Made by a program: the position numbers and the translations under genes. A stretch of DNA of 64,000 nt from Microstegium vimineum (Eukaryota > Streptophyta > Magnoliopsida > Poales > Poaceae), in NCBI GenBank assembly GCA_022036555.1, contig CM039130.1, positions 15,763,840-15,827,839 on the forward strand. Reading direction: 5' to 3'. Shown one piece after another: positions 24,112 to 34,194 of this stretch. The notes beneath the pieces were generated by a model. The model searched no databases. It was not told where the DNA came from and saw only the letters and a program-made list of their open reading frames with translations. The stretch's first letter is position 1; every line of letters starts with the position of its first letter.

Positions 24112-24124
24112 CATGCCCCCCAGT
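24112..24124 (-). other. Polypurine tract of element C
   Basis: The minus strand reads ACTGGGGGGCATG directly beside the 3' LTR. Element B has the same kind of tract at 43779-43792. Confidence 0.75.
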
Positions 24125-24380
24125 TTCGGGATGTATAATATTTTACGTGCCGAAATTCTCTCCACTGTAGCTGTTACTGTAGCCGTTGCTGGAGCCGTTA
24201 CCTCCGAGATAGACGCACAATTTCCTCGATCTCCGTGTGTGGAACTGCAATTTAATAATAAAATACCTCTTGTAGCACAAACAGTTGCAGACCACCTAGA
24301 TCACCGCGCGTATCTACCGCGGGCTTCTCCATATTCCTGCGCAATGTGAAACAAAACCCCAAAATGCCCCTGAGCAGGTT

Positions 24381-24387
24381 TATAAAA
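24381..24387 (+). promoter_or_regulatory. TATA box of the antisense PMD gene in C
   Basis: TATAAAA lies about 160 bases before the first ATG. The surrounding block (CCAAAATGCCCCTGA before it, a TTTTCACCCTGAG-type block after it) is recognisably shared with element B at 44043-44049. This argues for a conserved promoter rather than a chance TATA. Confidence 0.6.
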
Positions 24388-24543
24388 GTTACTGGGGTCC
24401 ACGCTACTTTTCACCCTGAGTCCACTTTCGCTTTCACCTTTTCTGCCACCGTCTTCAACCTCCAGCTGCTTTGAAGAACACAGGCTCGAGCAGCAGTACT
24501 TCTTCGCAATCCAAGGACGAACCAAGCATCTTTCCCGACTCCA

Positions 24544-27500
24544 ATGGTGATCCAGGTCGACATCCCAAAGGTAAGGCTTATCCTTTTCCCAATCCAGCCC
24601 CCTGCCAATTTTCGCACGAATCTAAATCTGTCTCTGCTCCTTTCTGACTGCTCTTCGTCTTTCCTTCGAACCCTAGGAACTGTACAACAAGGTAGTGATT
24701 CCACTCACTGGTTCCACTTTTAGTTGTTTAGGCCCCATGGGCAATCCGGATCCCAGTTACATAATCAATGCAGAAACCAACCAAATTCCCTTCAGATCTG
24801 AATGTTTCGGTTTAGGGCTGTGGAAGGACGCTTTCCGATCATGGCCCAAGCCCACTAAGGGGTGGAAAAATTGGTACCTCAGGGTTGCTGGGGCGTAGCA
24901 AATCTATTGGCAAGAACACAATCTGGACCAGTGCATCCGGCTTTCCATTGCCGACATAGAGAGAAACGAGAACATGCTGATAGCCGCCCCCTATTTTTGG
25001 TCGGACACCATGAACGCCTTCTTATTACGACATGGACTAGCCACCCCCACTCTTGCCGATGTCCACATGTTGACTGGTCTGGACATATCTTCTGCCGATA
25101 CCTTCACCTTGTTCAACAGGAAAGCTGAGCACAGAGTAAATACCCGGAACATCGGCGGTTGGACGGGTTACATTCAGGAATACCAGAAAACAGGATCGGT
25201 AAACTAGAGAGAGCATGCCACTTTCCTGAACATGTGGCTAGACAAATTCATCTTCTGCGGCAGGGCAGTTGGACCCACTACCATGTACCTTCCAGCAGCT
25301 GAGCTGCTTGCCGATGGGACAAGGCTTCCCTTGGGCAGATATCTTCTAGGATTGGTATATCGTTTCCTCCATCAAGTATCCCAGAAGTTACTGCTAGGTG
25401 AGCACATCGGCAATCTTGGAGGCCCCTGGTGGTTTATCAACATGTGGCTGCACGCACATATGCAGAAAGCGCTCCAGCTGGACTTGTTCGCTCAACGTTT
25501 CCCGAGAGACATACCAGAAGACTACCAGTGCGGGGAGGATGAATCGGCAACTCGCCCTCCACTCAACTTTGGAGAGGCCACTATTGTGCTGCCAGGGACC
25601 GATGCCGATGCGGAGCAATTCGGTCTCTTCTTTCAGAAGTTTTACAATGGAATTCCTGCCACAGAATGGCTCTGGTGGCCATATGCCGATGTAGATAACC
25701 AGTTCCCATTGCTATTTAATCTTACCAATGGGAATGTACCTGAAAACCAGATAATGATGAAGGCCAACATCACTCCTCGAGCTATCCCAGTGAACATATT
25801 TGGATCGGGAAAGAACACCCCTCCATCATTTGAGTTTTATTACCCATCGGTAGCGACAAAACAACTGGCGTTCGGCCAACTGCCGATCAAGCTTTGTTAC
25901 TCCAAGGTAGTGCAGCCCAGGTAGACATTCTCCAGTGCTCTGGACTGGAACAAGGTTGTCAACCTCCCTGCCGATGCCGATGTATCAGATCTCGACTTGT
26001 CCTCCTGGTCACCAACCTCCTTTATCACAAACGAGTACAAGTCCTGGTGGCAAGAATGGAGGTATCAACTATTCACCAAATCGTCGCACTACTATCGGCA
26101 CATGATCGATGCCGATCACATCATCCCCGACGACACAGTAAGTCCTCATTCTGATGCATTCCTTACTTTTACCTTCGCCATCGGTATTTAACCTTCTTGC
26201 GTTTGACAGGTTGATGACCCGATTCCTCCGATGAGTAAGAGCGGCAAGCCCTTCAAGCTTCGAATGATGAGTCCTGTATCACTCATCGGCAATAAAGCTC
26301 CTTCGTTAGCTGCCTTCATCCCTCGACAGGTACCCACACCGACACCTGCAAAAGCCAAGGCTACTTCGGCCGCTGCTGCTGCCCTGACGCGGGTGTTTGC
26401 AGTAAACTCATCTTCACTCATACCGATTATATACTGTTTAATCGGCAATATTTACTTTGTATAACTTGCATTGAATATTTTTAGGCTATGAGGTCATCGG
26501 CACCTGCCCCAAGCAAACAAGCACCTCTAAGTTCGGCTGCCGATGCCCCCCAGTCCTCGTCCAAGCGGGCTAGATCTCCTATTGCTGCGCCAAGGAAGAA
26601 GAGACGCTTGAGGCTGGCTAGCCCATCTTCGTCATCGGCACGAGTTGAACCACCAACTGTCGGTGCATCATCGGCAGAAACTCCAACGGCTCCTATCCCA
26701 GACCAGCCGATGGACGACGTTCTTGGTCAGGAGGCAGTTCCATCCGCTGCAGAAGCGGAGGCGATATCGGCATCGACACCGTCAGCCGAAGCTCCCAACG
26801 AAGAAACACCCTTAATGGCAGTGGAGGCGGCATCAGCATCGGCGACATCAGTCGATATCCCTGATGAGGCGACTACACCCACGGCAGCAGCTGAAGCAAC
26901 ATCAGCATCGGTACCGTCAGTCGAACTTGCTGATGAGACAGCTCCGCCCGTCGTAACGGCAAAGGTAACATCGGCATCGGTACCATCCGAAAATCCCGAT
27001 GAAAGAGCGGCATCACCGCCACAACCATGTATCATGCCAGAAGCAACGCCAGCGACAACACTACCACCACCAACGGCGTCGATTGCTCCTCTGGTAGAAG
27101 CTCATTCATCGGCAACCGCTGCCGATGTCCAAGACGAGGCTGGGCCGTCTAGAATACCAAGTCCTGGGCAAGAAATCCGCTTCAAGATGGTAAGTTAATC
27201 ACGTGAAAATTCTAGTATAATCCTTCGATCGGCATATTATAACCCTTCTGTTTTCAGGCCCAAGATTCCCCAGACAGTCTTTTCTCTTTCAGCCTCAACC
27301 CGCAGGATGAAGATAGACGCCAAGGCCCCCTCCAAGCAGACAGCTTGTTTTCCTTCTCGGTTGACATACCCGATGACGAGGAGGAGGAGAGCTCTGTCCC
27401 AACCCTATCGGCAGAGATCAAGACCAAACTCGAGGCACTGCTTTCCTTGTTGCTACAAGACACATCCCGGCTCATTCAAGACTCATCGGCAGCAAGGATC

Positions 27501-28001
27501 GCTTTCAAAGACATCCAAAGTCGTCTCCCCACTGACGTAGCAGAAGTCCTTCTCCAGGTAGCCTCTATCGACATCAAACAGATCCAATACCAGAGGCTTA
27601 TTCGTCGCATTGCCGATAGAGCGGCCCAAGCCAAGAGTGAGGGAGAGAAGCTCAAATTCAAACACCTTGCCGATGAGAAGCACAGAAGCATCGGTCAAGC
27701 AAAAGTTTCCATCGGCAACCTAGGCCAAGAAATCTCTCGACTGTCGGCAAGGAAGGAGGAGCTACTGGCGGAGCTACACAAGGTTGAGGGGGATCTGACT
27801 GCAGCCAACCAGCAAAAAACTCAACTGTCTGACTCCATCAAGGTTCTACAGCAAGAAAGGGATCAGCATGCTCGGCAAGCCATCTTGTTGAAGAAGAAGA
27901 TCAAGCCGATTGAGGGCTCTGCTGATGCTGACGCCAAGGAGATGGACGAGATAGAACAGATTCGCCTGCGTGCGATATCAGTCATTCACTCCTTGCTGTA
28001 A
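24544..28001 (+). pseudogene. Antisense plant-mobile-domain gene of element C, five exons, three stops
   Basis: Exons by GT-AG borders are 24544-24570, 24677-26137, 26210-26401, 26485-27189 and 27258-28001. Every exon length is a multiple of three, giving 1042 codons. Exon 2 holds the plant mobile domain: a GLWKDAFRSWPKPTKGW block, IAAPYFWSDTMNAF and TPTLADVHMLTGLDI. Exon 4 is Ala/Ser/Pro-rich with a basic KKRRLRL patch that could be a nuclear signal. Exon 5 is acidic and then a coiled-coil. In-frame TAG stops lie at 24896-24898, 25205-25207 and 25922-25924; at least the second stands for a Gln kept in element B. PMD proteins are known as nuclear factors affecting silencing (MAIN/MAIL family). 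The role here is unknown. Confidence 0.8.
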
Positions 28002-28667
28002 TTTATGTATCGGCAACAACGTACCTTTGATATTTGACTCTGGGCCTTGTAATATAATGTTTGCATGTTTTTACCGATGTATTACAATTCCTTTTCATCG
28101 GCATCCAAACGATCAAGTCATGTGTCAACTCCTTCGAGAGTTTCTGGAATGAATGCTTTGTTGGAGGCAGACTGTCTTATCCGATAGGAACTTGATTAGG
28201 AAACGCCCCAGGCCTAGAATTCAATCCTGATCGGTAAAATCAATCTTCATGCTAGAGTACCATCGGCAAACTTGTTCACCCAGTCATCGGCAATCATCAC
28301 CGATAGCATAACTCATCGAATCGGCTAAAATCTTGAGTAATCCAACTCATTAACTGACCCTGGTATTCAGCCTGATCGTAACAACAATCGGCAACGAGGC
28401 TTCATATTTCCATCGGATTAGAATTAGGACAATGCCGATAGGCCCACCACAAAGCATGTAACCCCCAGGACGCACGCAACACACACTTAGTTATCATGCG
28501 CAAGCGCAGCAGAACCATTCTTACAACCACCTCCCGACAATTAACGAATCTATCAGCAGTGCGGCGTTCCATACACAAACCATCGGTAGGTGCCCAAAGT
28601 ATAATAATTAGAATCGCCGGTTTGCCGAATATAGCCCCCAAACTAACAGGTCCAAGATTGACCTCAA
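28002..28667 (-). pseudogene. Scraps of integrase and RNase H left in element C
   Basis: Bases ~28130-28270 align by eye with the integrase C-terminal region of element B (57700-57850), sharing GATCGGTAAAATCA and CATCGGCAAAC. Bases ~28280-28340 resemble 58860-58920, and ~28350-28410 resemble the RNase H region at 62130-62180 (CAACAATCGGCAA). So some 4-5 kb of pol has been removed by internal deletions, leaving joined short remnants. No ORF survives. Confidence 0.65.
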
Positions 28668-31600
28668 TCAGACCATCGGCGAATCATCGGCGTCTGCCGA
28701 TGGACCTTTATCCTTGCGCTTTGGCCTCCACCGCCTCTCTCCCGAGGGTTCTGCAGTGTCATACAGGTCGTCGCGGCGCTGGCGCTGAATCCTCCTCTTC
28801 TGGGTCTTGGTCAGTCCCTTTGGGCACCACGGAGGAAGCTTAGTCTTCCAGACAGGTTGGTGCTGCTTCCCACCGCTTGCATCGGCACTTCTTCCGATGT
28901 TGGGATCTCTGGAGAATACCTCCTCGTCGGGCACTTTAGTATTGGCCATCTCCTCCAGCTCCCCCTGGTCAACAGGCCTGCCAAGCCGATCATGGGCATT
29001 GAGCTTGCCTCCCAGTCGGTCATGTGTCGATCTGTTTTCTCTGAGCGGCTTGGCGTATCTGGGTGCCTGATCATCAAAACAAGGTCTCTTACCTGAACGA
29101 TTGGCAGCGTGGTACCCGTTGCACTCTGGACAGTCATCGACGGTGGGCAGCTTGATGCCTTCCTCCCAGCAATGAACGAAGAAGGGACACCTCCAGCAAT
29201 GTCGAAGCGATTCCCGATGCTCCTCTTCTTCTTGCCGATACCGTTCTTCACGTAATTGCCGATGATTTCGCCTTGGCTGTTTGTGCGTGATCACAACTTC
29301 AAGAGCCCTGTCGGCATTGTTACCTTCATCGGTGACCTTCTTACCCCTTCTGTCATTGGCGAACCTCCCTGCATCGTGCTCAGGCACTTGGTAACCAGGG
29401 TCTACGGATGAGTTCCTTCTGGCAGCTTCCGATGTCAGCACTCTGGTTTTTTCGCTGATCTCCACCATATTGTTGGGGAACGGGTGCTGATCTATCTTCA
29501 TCAGTTTCTGGACTTTAGAGTCTTCAAACTTGATACGCCCAGACTCGATCTCCGACTGCAACGGCTGCCTGAATACTTTGCAGTCATTGGTACTATGAGA
29601 AGTTGCATTGTGCCACTTACAGTACCTGGTCTTCTGGAGCTCCTCGGCCGATGGAACTACCTGATTAGGGGCCAGCTTAATTCGCCCTTCCCGAAGAAAT
29701 AAGTCAAATATCCCATCGGCCTTCGTGACATCGAAGGCGAGCTTTCCAGTCCTTTTCTGGTCAAACGTACAAGGCATCGGCTCTTCATCATTTACCCATT
29801 CAACAGTGCCGACATTCATCTCATCGTCTGATTCAGAACTCCCCTGTCCAACGAAGAGCACCTTGGCGCTCCAAGACCTCTTAGGCTCAAATGACTTGAC
29901 ATCCTGATCGGCCTCTGTGACATCAAAGGTGAATCTTTCCAATTTAGCATTGCCGATACTTGGTTCTCCGCCCGAGTCTGGAACTTCCATTTCTTCGGTT
30001 GGAACCACCCTTGTGTTTTGATTTTGCCGATCAATCGACTGAGCAGGTTGATGTTCCCCTTCGTGTCTCCGTGGTGAACAGGCTGAAGCAACTGACACGT
30101 CCACAGCACCAATCTGATGAACGTTATGCATCGGCTGATTGACCGATGGGCAACTCTGAACGTCTACTAGCTGATTAGGTCGACGTACTTCTTCCGGTCT
30201 TGACGTCAAAGTATTCAAAGTGTTTGGAACATGCACAGCGCTAGTTATTTGAACATCATGCATCGGCAGGGCTGCCGATGGGCCATCTTGCACAGTCACT
30301 GGTTTGCGTGGTGGTGTTACATTCATCGGTCGTTGTACTGATGTCTCATTGTGCACTTGCGAGTATTGTGGTATAGTACTTGTCGGTTGATGTACCGATA
30401 CTTCATTATGCAAATTCGCCGGACGATACTATAGAGCTCTTACCACTTGGCGCTCAGGCTGCACACATTGCTGCTGAATCAGCAATTGACTGATCCAACC
30501 TACATTAGGTGTCATCGGCACATGACTTACCGATGGCTGACAACTAGTTGACTCCCGCAGCTCTTGCACACTCAGATGATAGCTTCGACTTGCGGATACC
30601 ATGGGCTGGGCAGCTATTGCCGATGCAGATTGATTGACACTCGGCATGTTTTGTTGCACCGACCAAAGACTCGCCAATGGTTGGCAGCCAATTGATTCCT
30701 GCAACCCCTGTACTCTTGGATGATAGCTTTGATTTGTAGGTACCAAGGGTTGAGCAGCCACGGCCGATGCGGGCTGACTGACACTTGACATATCTCGTTG
30801 CATCAGCCAAGCATTTGCCGATAGCTGATAACTGGCTGACGCTTGTTCTCGTTGTACCCTTGGATGATTGCTTGGACTTACAGGTACCACAACTTGGGCA
30901 GTGATTGCCGATATAGGTTGATTGGCAATCGGCACACCTTGTTGCATCGGCCAAGCAGTTGTCGGTGACTAATAGCCAGCTGAGGCTTGTTGAACAGCTA
31001 CGGCCGATGCAGGCTGACTGACGCTCGACATGGTTGATTGCATCGGCCAAGAATTTGCCGATGTAGGCTGATTAACTGTCAGCGCGTCTTGTTGCATCGG
31101 CCAAGCATTCGCCGATAACCAATAACCGGCGGGTGTTTGTTCTTGTTGTACCCTTGATTGATCACTTGGACTCATAGGTACCGCAGCTTGAGTAGCTATT
31201 GCCGATGCAGGTTGACTGACAGTCGGCGTACCTTGTTGCATCGGCCAAAAAGTTGCCAACGGCTGATAGCCGGTTGATGCCTGCTGCTCTTGTGGCGTCG
31301 GACAGTTAATGACATAGTTACTTTGATTAGCAAGTGTCCCTGTTTGAAGAACCATTGCCGCCAAGGGTTGACTTGCAACTGCTGGGCTTTGTTGTATCGG
31401 CAAGTGGCCTGCCGATGGTTGGGCACACGGCACTCTGGGCATTGCCGTTTGTAGATTCCCTGTTGGCGACTGCATCGTTGGAGAGGACGTAGTATAATGC
31501 ATCACTGGAACCATCGGCTGTACAGATGTTGCCGATGCCATGGGAGCCCTCCACCCTGCATGGTCACCTTGGATCGATCTGGAATCAGTAGATGGATTCG

Positions 31601-32144
31601 GAGACATACCATATCCCCACCAGCTGGCAGAAGTTGACTGACTCTGGATGACAGGTCTCGACATTGCTGAAGCCACCAGATTCGTATTCACCTGAGTAAA
31701 GCTTGTTGGGCTCAATCTTGGTGGCATGATCTCATCGGCAGATTGGTTCATAATTGGTAAAGACACCCTTGGAACCGCCGATGGAGTCGCAACAGATGCC
31801 GATCTGAGTTGACGATGCTCTAGACCAACATAATATGGTGCCTGCCCCTTAAAAATTTGCTTGACGGCATTGCATACAACATCGGACAGCACATTGGATT
31901 GGCTAATTAATACATTATTGAATGCAGAATTAACCATCTCTTGTATTTTACCAGGATCGGCGTTGAAAGTGACCTACCACGGTGACGGCGGATCTTGCTT
32001 CTGTATTGCTTCGCCGATCCCGTTTAAGCTGAAAGATCTAAGATACGAGCGCTTGTATTCCTCCATTGCCTGCTCCAGAGCCTGTTTCTGATGACCTGTC
32101 AGATCTGCTGTGGAGACTTCAATGACACTCCTGGGATTAGTCAT
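28668..32144 (-). pseudogene. Tat-type gag of element C, 1158 codons with three in-frame stops
   Basis: A single frame runs from the ATG at 32144 to the stop at 28668, broken by TAG at about 31974, 30969 and 30429. At the second a Gln is expected from the repeat alignment. The first ~70 residues are charged and helical. Residues ~190-560 are Gln/Ser/Pro-rich and include 48-residue repeats. The nucleic-acid-binding part follows, with CKWHNATSHSTNDC (near 29580-29620) as in other Tat gags. A second Cys/His cluster (HCWRCPFFVHCWEEG, then CPEC) lies near 29120-29200. The tail is basic. Gag would package element RNA. Confidence 0.82.
30500..31420 (-). repeat. 144-bp tandem repeats in the gag of C
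   Basis: The word GTTGCATCGG or a variant recurs at 30653, 30797, 30941, 31091 and 31235. Three spacings are exactly 144 bases (48 codons). The 150-base gap holds two shortened units. Each unit encodes a Trp-Pro-Met-Gln-Gln / Ala-Ile-Ala type peptide. Confidence 0.75.
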
Positions 32145-32167
32145 GATAAATATATTTATATAATCAT

Positions 32168-32185
32168 GTCCCACTGGGCGTGCCA
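32168..32185 (-). other. Primer-binding site of element C
   Basis: The minus strand reads TGGCACGCCCAGTGGGAC, seven bases inside the 5' LTR. It begins TGG as all tRNA-primed sites do. I do not assign the tRNA from memory. Confidence 0.65.
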
Positions 32186-32192
32186 AAAGAGG

Positions 32193-33274
32193 TGTTGACA
32201 CAAAAAGCGTCAGATCTGTGAACACCTCGGGCTATTACCCAAAGCTCGATGTCGAGGGAGTGCCAGTCGATTTGACCAATCAATCGACAAGGATGATAAC
32301 TAGAACAAACTGAACGAGACGACAGCGACGTGCCCGGACGTCAAGGCTCAGATTGATCAGGGGTAACAAGAGCAGAGCTAGACGAGGCGAACAGCGATGC
32401 GCCCGGATTGCCAAAGCCTAGAGGTACTCCCACGCAGAACTAGCAAGGATTTGACGGAGATCAAGGTGATGCAGCCCGTCGAAAGCTTGAAGAACTCGTT
32501 GATAGCTATAACTAATGCATAAAAAGGGTAAATTGCGATAAAAGGTAGAATAAGATAAAATTGGTTTGTTTTGAATTGGATTGATTGTTTATTCCATAGC
32601 CCTCGGGCACATATTTATACTCTCGCACAGAGAGTTGTACAAAGACATGACACATATCCTTCCTAAAACAAACTCCTACTTTAAAGGAAACTAACTCGCA
32701 TAGGAACCGGATAACAATATTTATTTCCTAAACAAACACACCTATTTTAAAGGAAAATAAACGACCCATGCAAGAGTCGGACTCAAACTACTATAATAAT
32801 ACTGGCACAAGACACCAGTTTCTTTATACTTCCATTCGATGGAAACTTTCCATCGGCAGACTCCTTCAATCCGCACCTTCCTTCTTTGACCACTTGTAAT
32901 CCTCTGCTACCGCCAAGTGTTAAATCACGCCCATCGGCATCGGTAATACTTTCCCAATCGGCAGCATCTTCCTCGTCGGCAATCGGCAATGAACCCTTAT
33001 CGGCAATTGGCAACCATCTTCCATCGGCAATCGGCAACGAGCTTTTATCGGCAATCAGCAATACTATCGGCAATCAGCAATTTCGTAGCTTAAGCTTTTC
33101 ACCAATTAACCTTTGTCGGCAAGAACCATCTAGTTTCCATCGGTAGCACACTTGGCCTTCCTGCGACACCCCCATCGGCAATATTGGCTCATACTTTACC
33201 GATGCCGATGGTAAACGGCTGCTGACCAGTCATACCTTAGCTCATTTGACACGTGCTGAAAAACGGTGTCAACA
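32193..33274 (-). repeat. 5' LTR of element C (1082 bp)
   Basis: The LTR has TGTTGACAC...GTCAACA ends. It is near-identical to the 3' LTR apart from scattered substitutions and one extra 19-bp unit (33047-33065 repeated at 33066-33083). Confidence 0.9.
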
Positions 33275-34143
33275 CACTTGTAGCATTTTCTCACATATTC
33301 CTTGCTCTTGAAGTTATGTCTTCTCTTTCTAGCACCATGACCCTTCTTCTTCATGAGCTTGCCAAACTTGCGCACAAAGAGGGCCATCATCTCATCATCA
33401 ATGTCACTAGCCTCTTCATCATCACTTGATTCTTGCTTCTTTGCTTTGCCCTTGTTCTTGGATGATGATGCCTTGAATGCTAAGCTCTTCTTTTCCTTCT
33501 TTTCTTCCTTGACCTCTTCTTCTTCACTTTCTTCATTATATTGCTCTTCGGTCATGATTTCTCCAAGCACTTCATTTGGAGTGATCTTGTCCAAACCATC
33601 TCTCCTAATTATTTGCCTCAAGGTTTCGTATTTCTTGGGCAAACAACCAAGAAACCGGTTTGAGAAGTCCTCATCCTTGACCTTCTCACCCAAGCTCTTG
33701 AGATCATTGATGATCACTTGGAGTCTATGGAACATCTCCGGGATAGACTCATCATCCTTAATCTTAAAGTGAGATAGCTTGTCCTTGAGCATGTACAACT
33801 TGGCATTCTTTACGGTTGCGGTGCCCTCATATGTATCCTCATGTCTCTTCCACACTTCACTTGCCTTCTAAAGATCTTTGATTTGCTCAAACACCTTGGA
33901 ATCAATGCCATTGTAAATCACATTGAGTTCCATGGTATTACATTGTCGGTTCTCTTGCTCTCTAGGTGTGGGAGCGGCTTTATCAAGAATGACAAAGTCA
34001 TGTTCGGTCACACTCCACACCTTCTCATGTATTGAGCCTAGATGCATCTTCATCTTCCTATTCCAATAATCAAAGGATGTGCCATCAAACATTGGTGGTT
34101 TGCTTCCAACATGGTTGAATTGAACTTGAGCCATCACTAACAC
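33275..34143 (-). pseudogene. Copia H gag, N-terminal segment
   Basis: Gag starts at 34143 (or the ATG at 34134), 37 bases past the PBS. Residues 1-92 hold the FDGTSFDYWNRKMKMHL block typical of copia gag. A TAG at 33868-33870 replaces a likely Gln. The same frame continues with KNAKLYMLKDKL, SIPEMFHRLQVIINDL and FLGCLPKKYETL (UBN2-type capsid). An acidic/basic linker and the first half of a CCHC knuckle follow, where element C begins. The segment is otherwise well preserved. Confidence 0.87.
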
Positions 34144-34179
34144 CGAAGGTTGTTAAGCCTTGATAATAGCGGTGACCAC

Positions 34180-34192
34180 GGCTCTGATACCA
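34180..34192 (-). other. Primer-binding site of element H, initiator-Met type
   Basis: The minus strand reads TGGTATCAGAGCC, two bases inside the 5' LTR. This is the usual plant copia site complementary to tRNA-iMet. Confidence 0.85.
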
Positions 34193-34194
34193 CT

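Larger units (their letters stand above)
23049..33274 (-). mobile_element. Tat-lineage gypsy element 'C', non-autonomous, with antisense PMD gene
   Basis: The LTRs at 23049-24111 and 32193-33274 have TGTTGACAC...GTCAACA ends and perfect TSDs CACTT (23044-23048, 33275-33279). In minus-strand order it has a 5' LTR, a PBS, one very long gag frame, short pol scraps, then a five-exon gene on the opposite strand, the PPT and the 3' LTR. RT and RNase H are missing and only fragments of integrase remain, so movement would need a partner such as element B. Tat assignment rests on the gag motif CKWHNATSHSTNDC and on the architecture shared with B. Confidence 0.88.

Noticed and set aside
28807..30142. 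Plus-strand ORFs opposite the gag of C
   Set aside because: They are shadows of the long minus-strand gag frame and lack features of their own.
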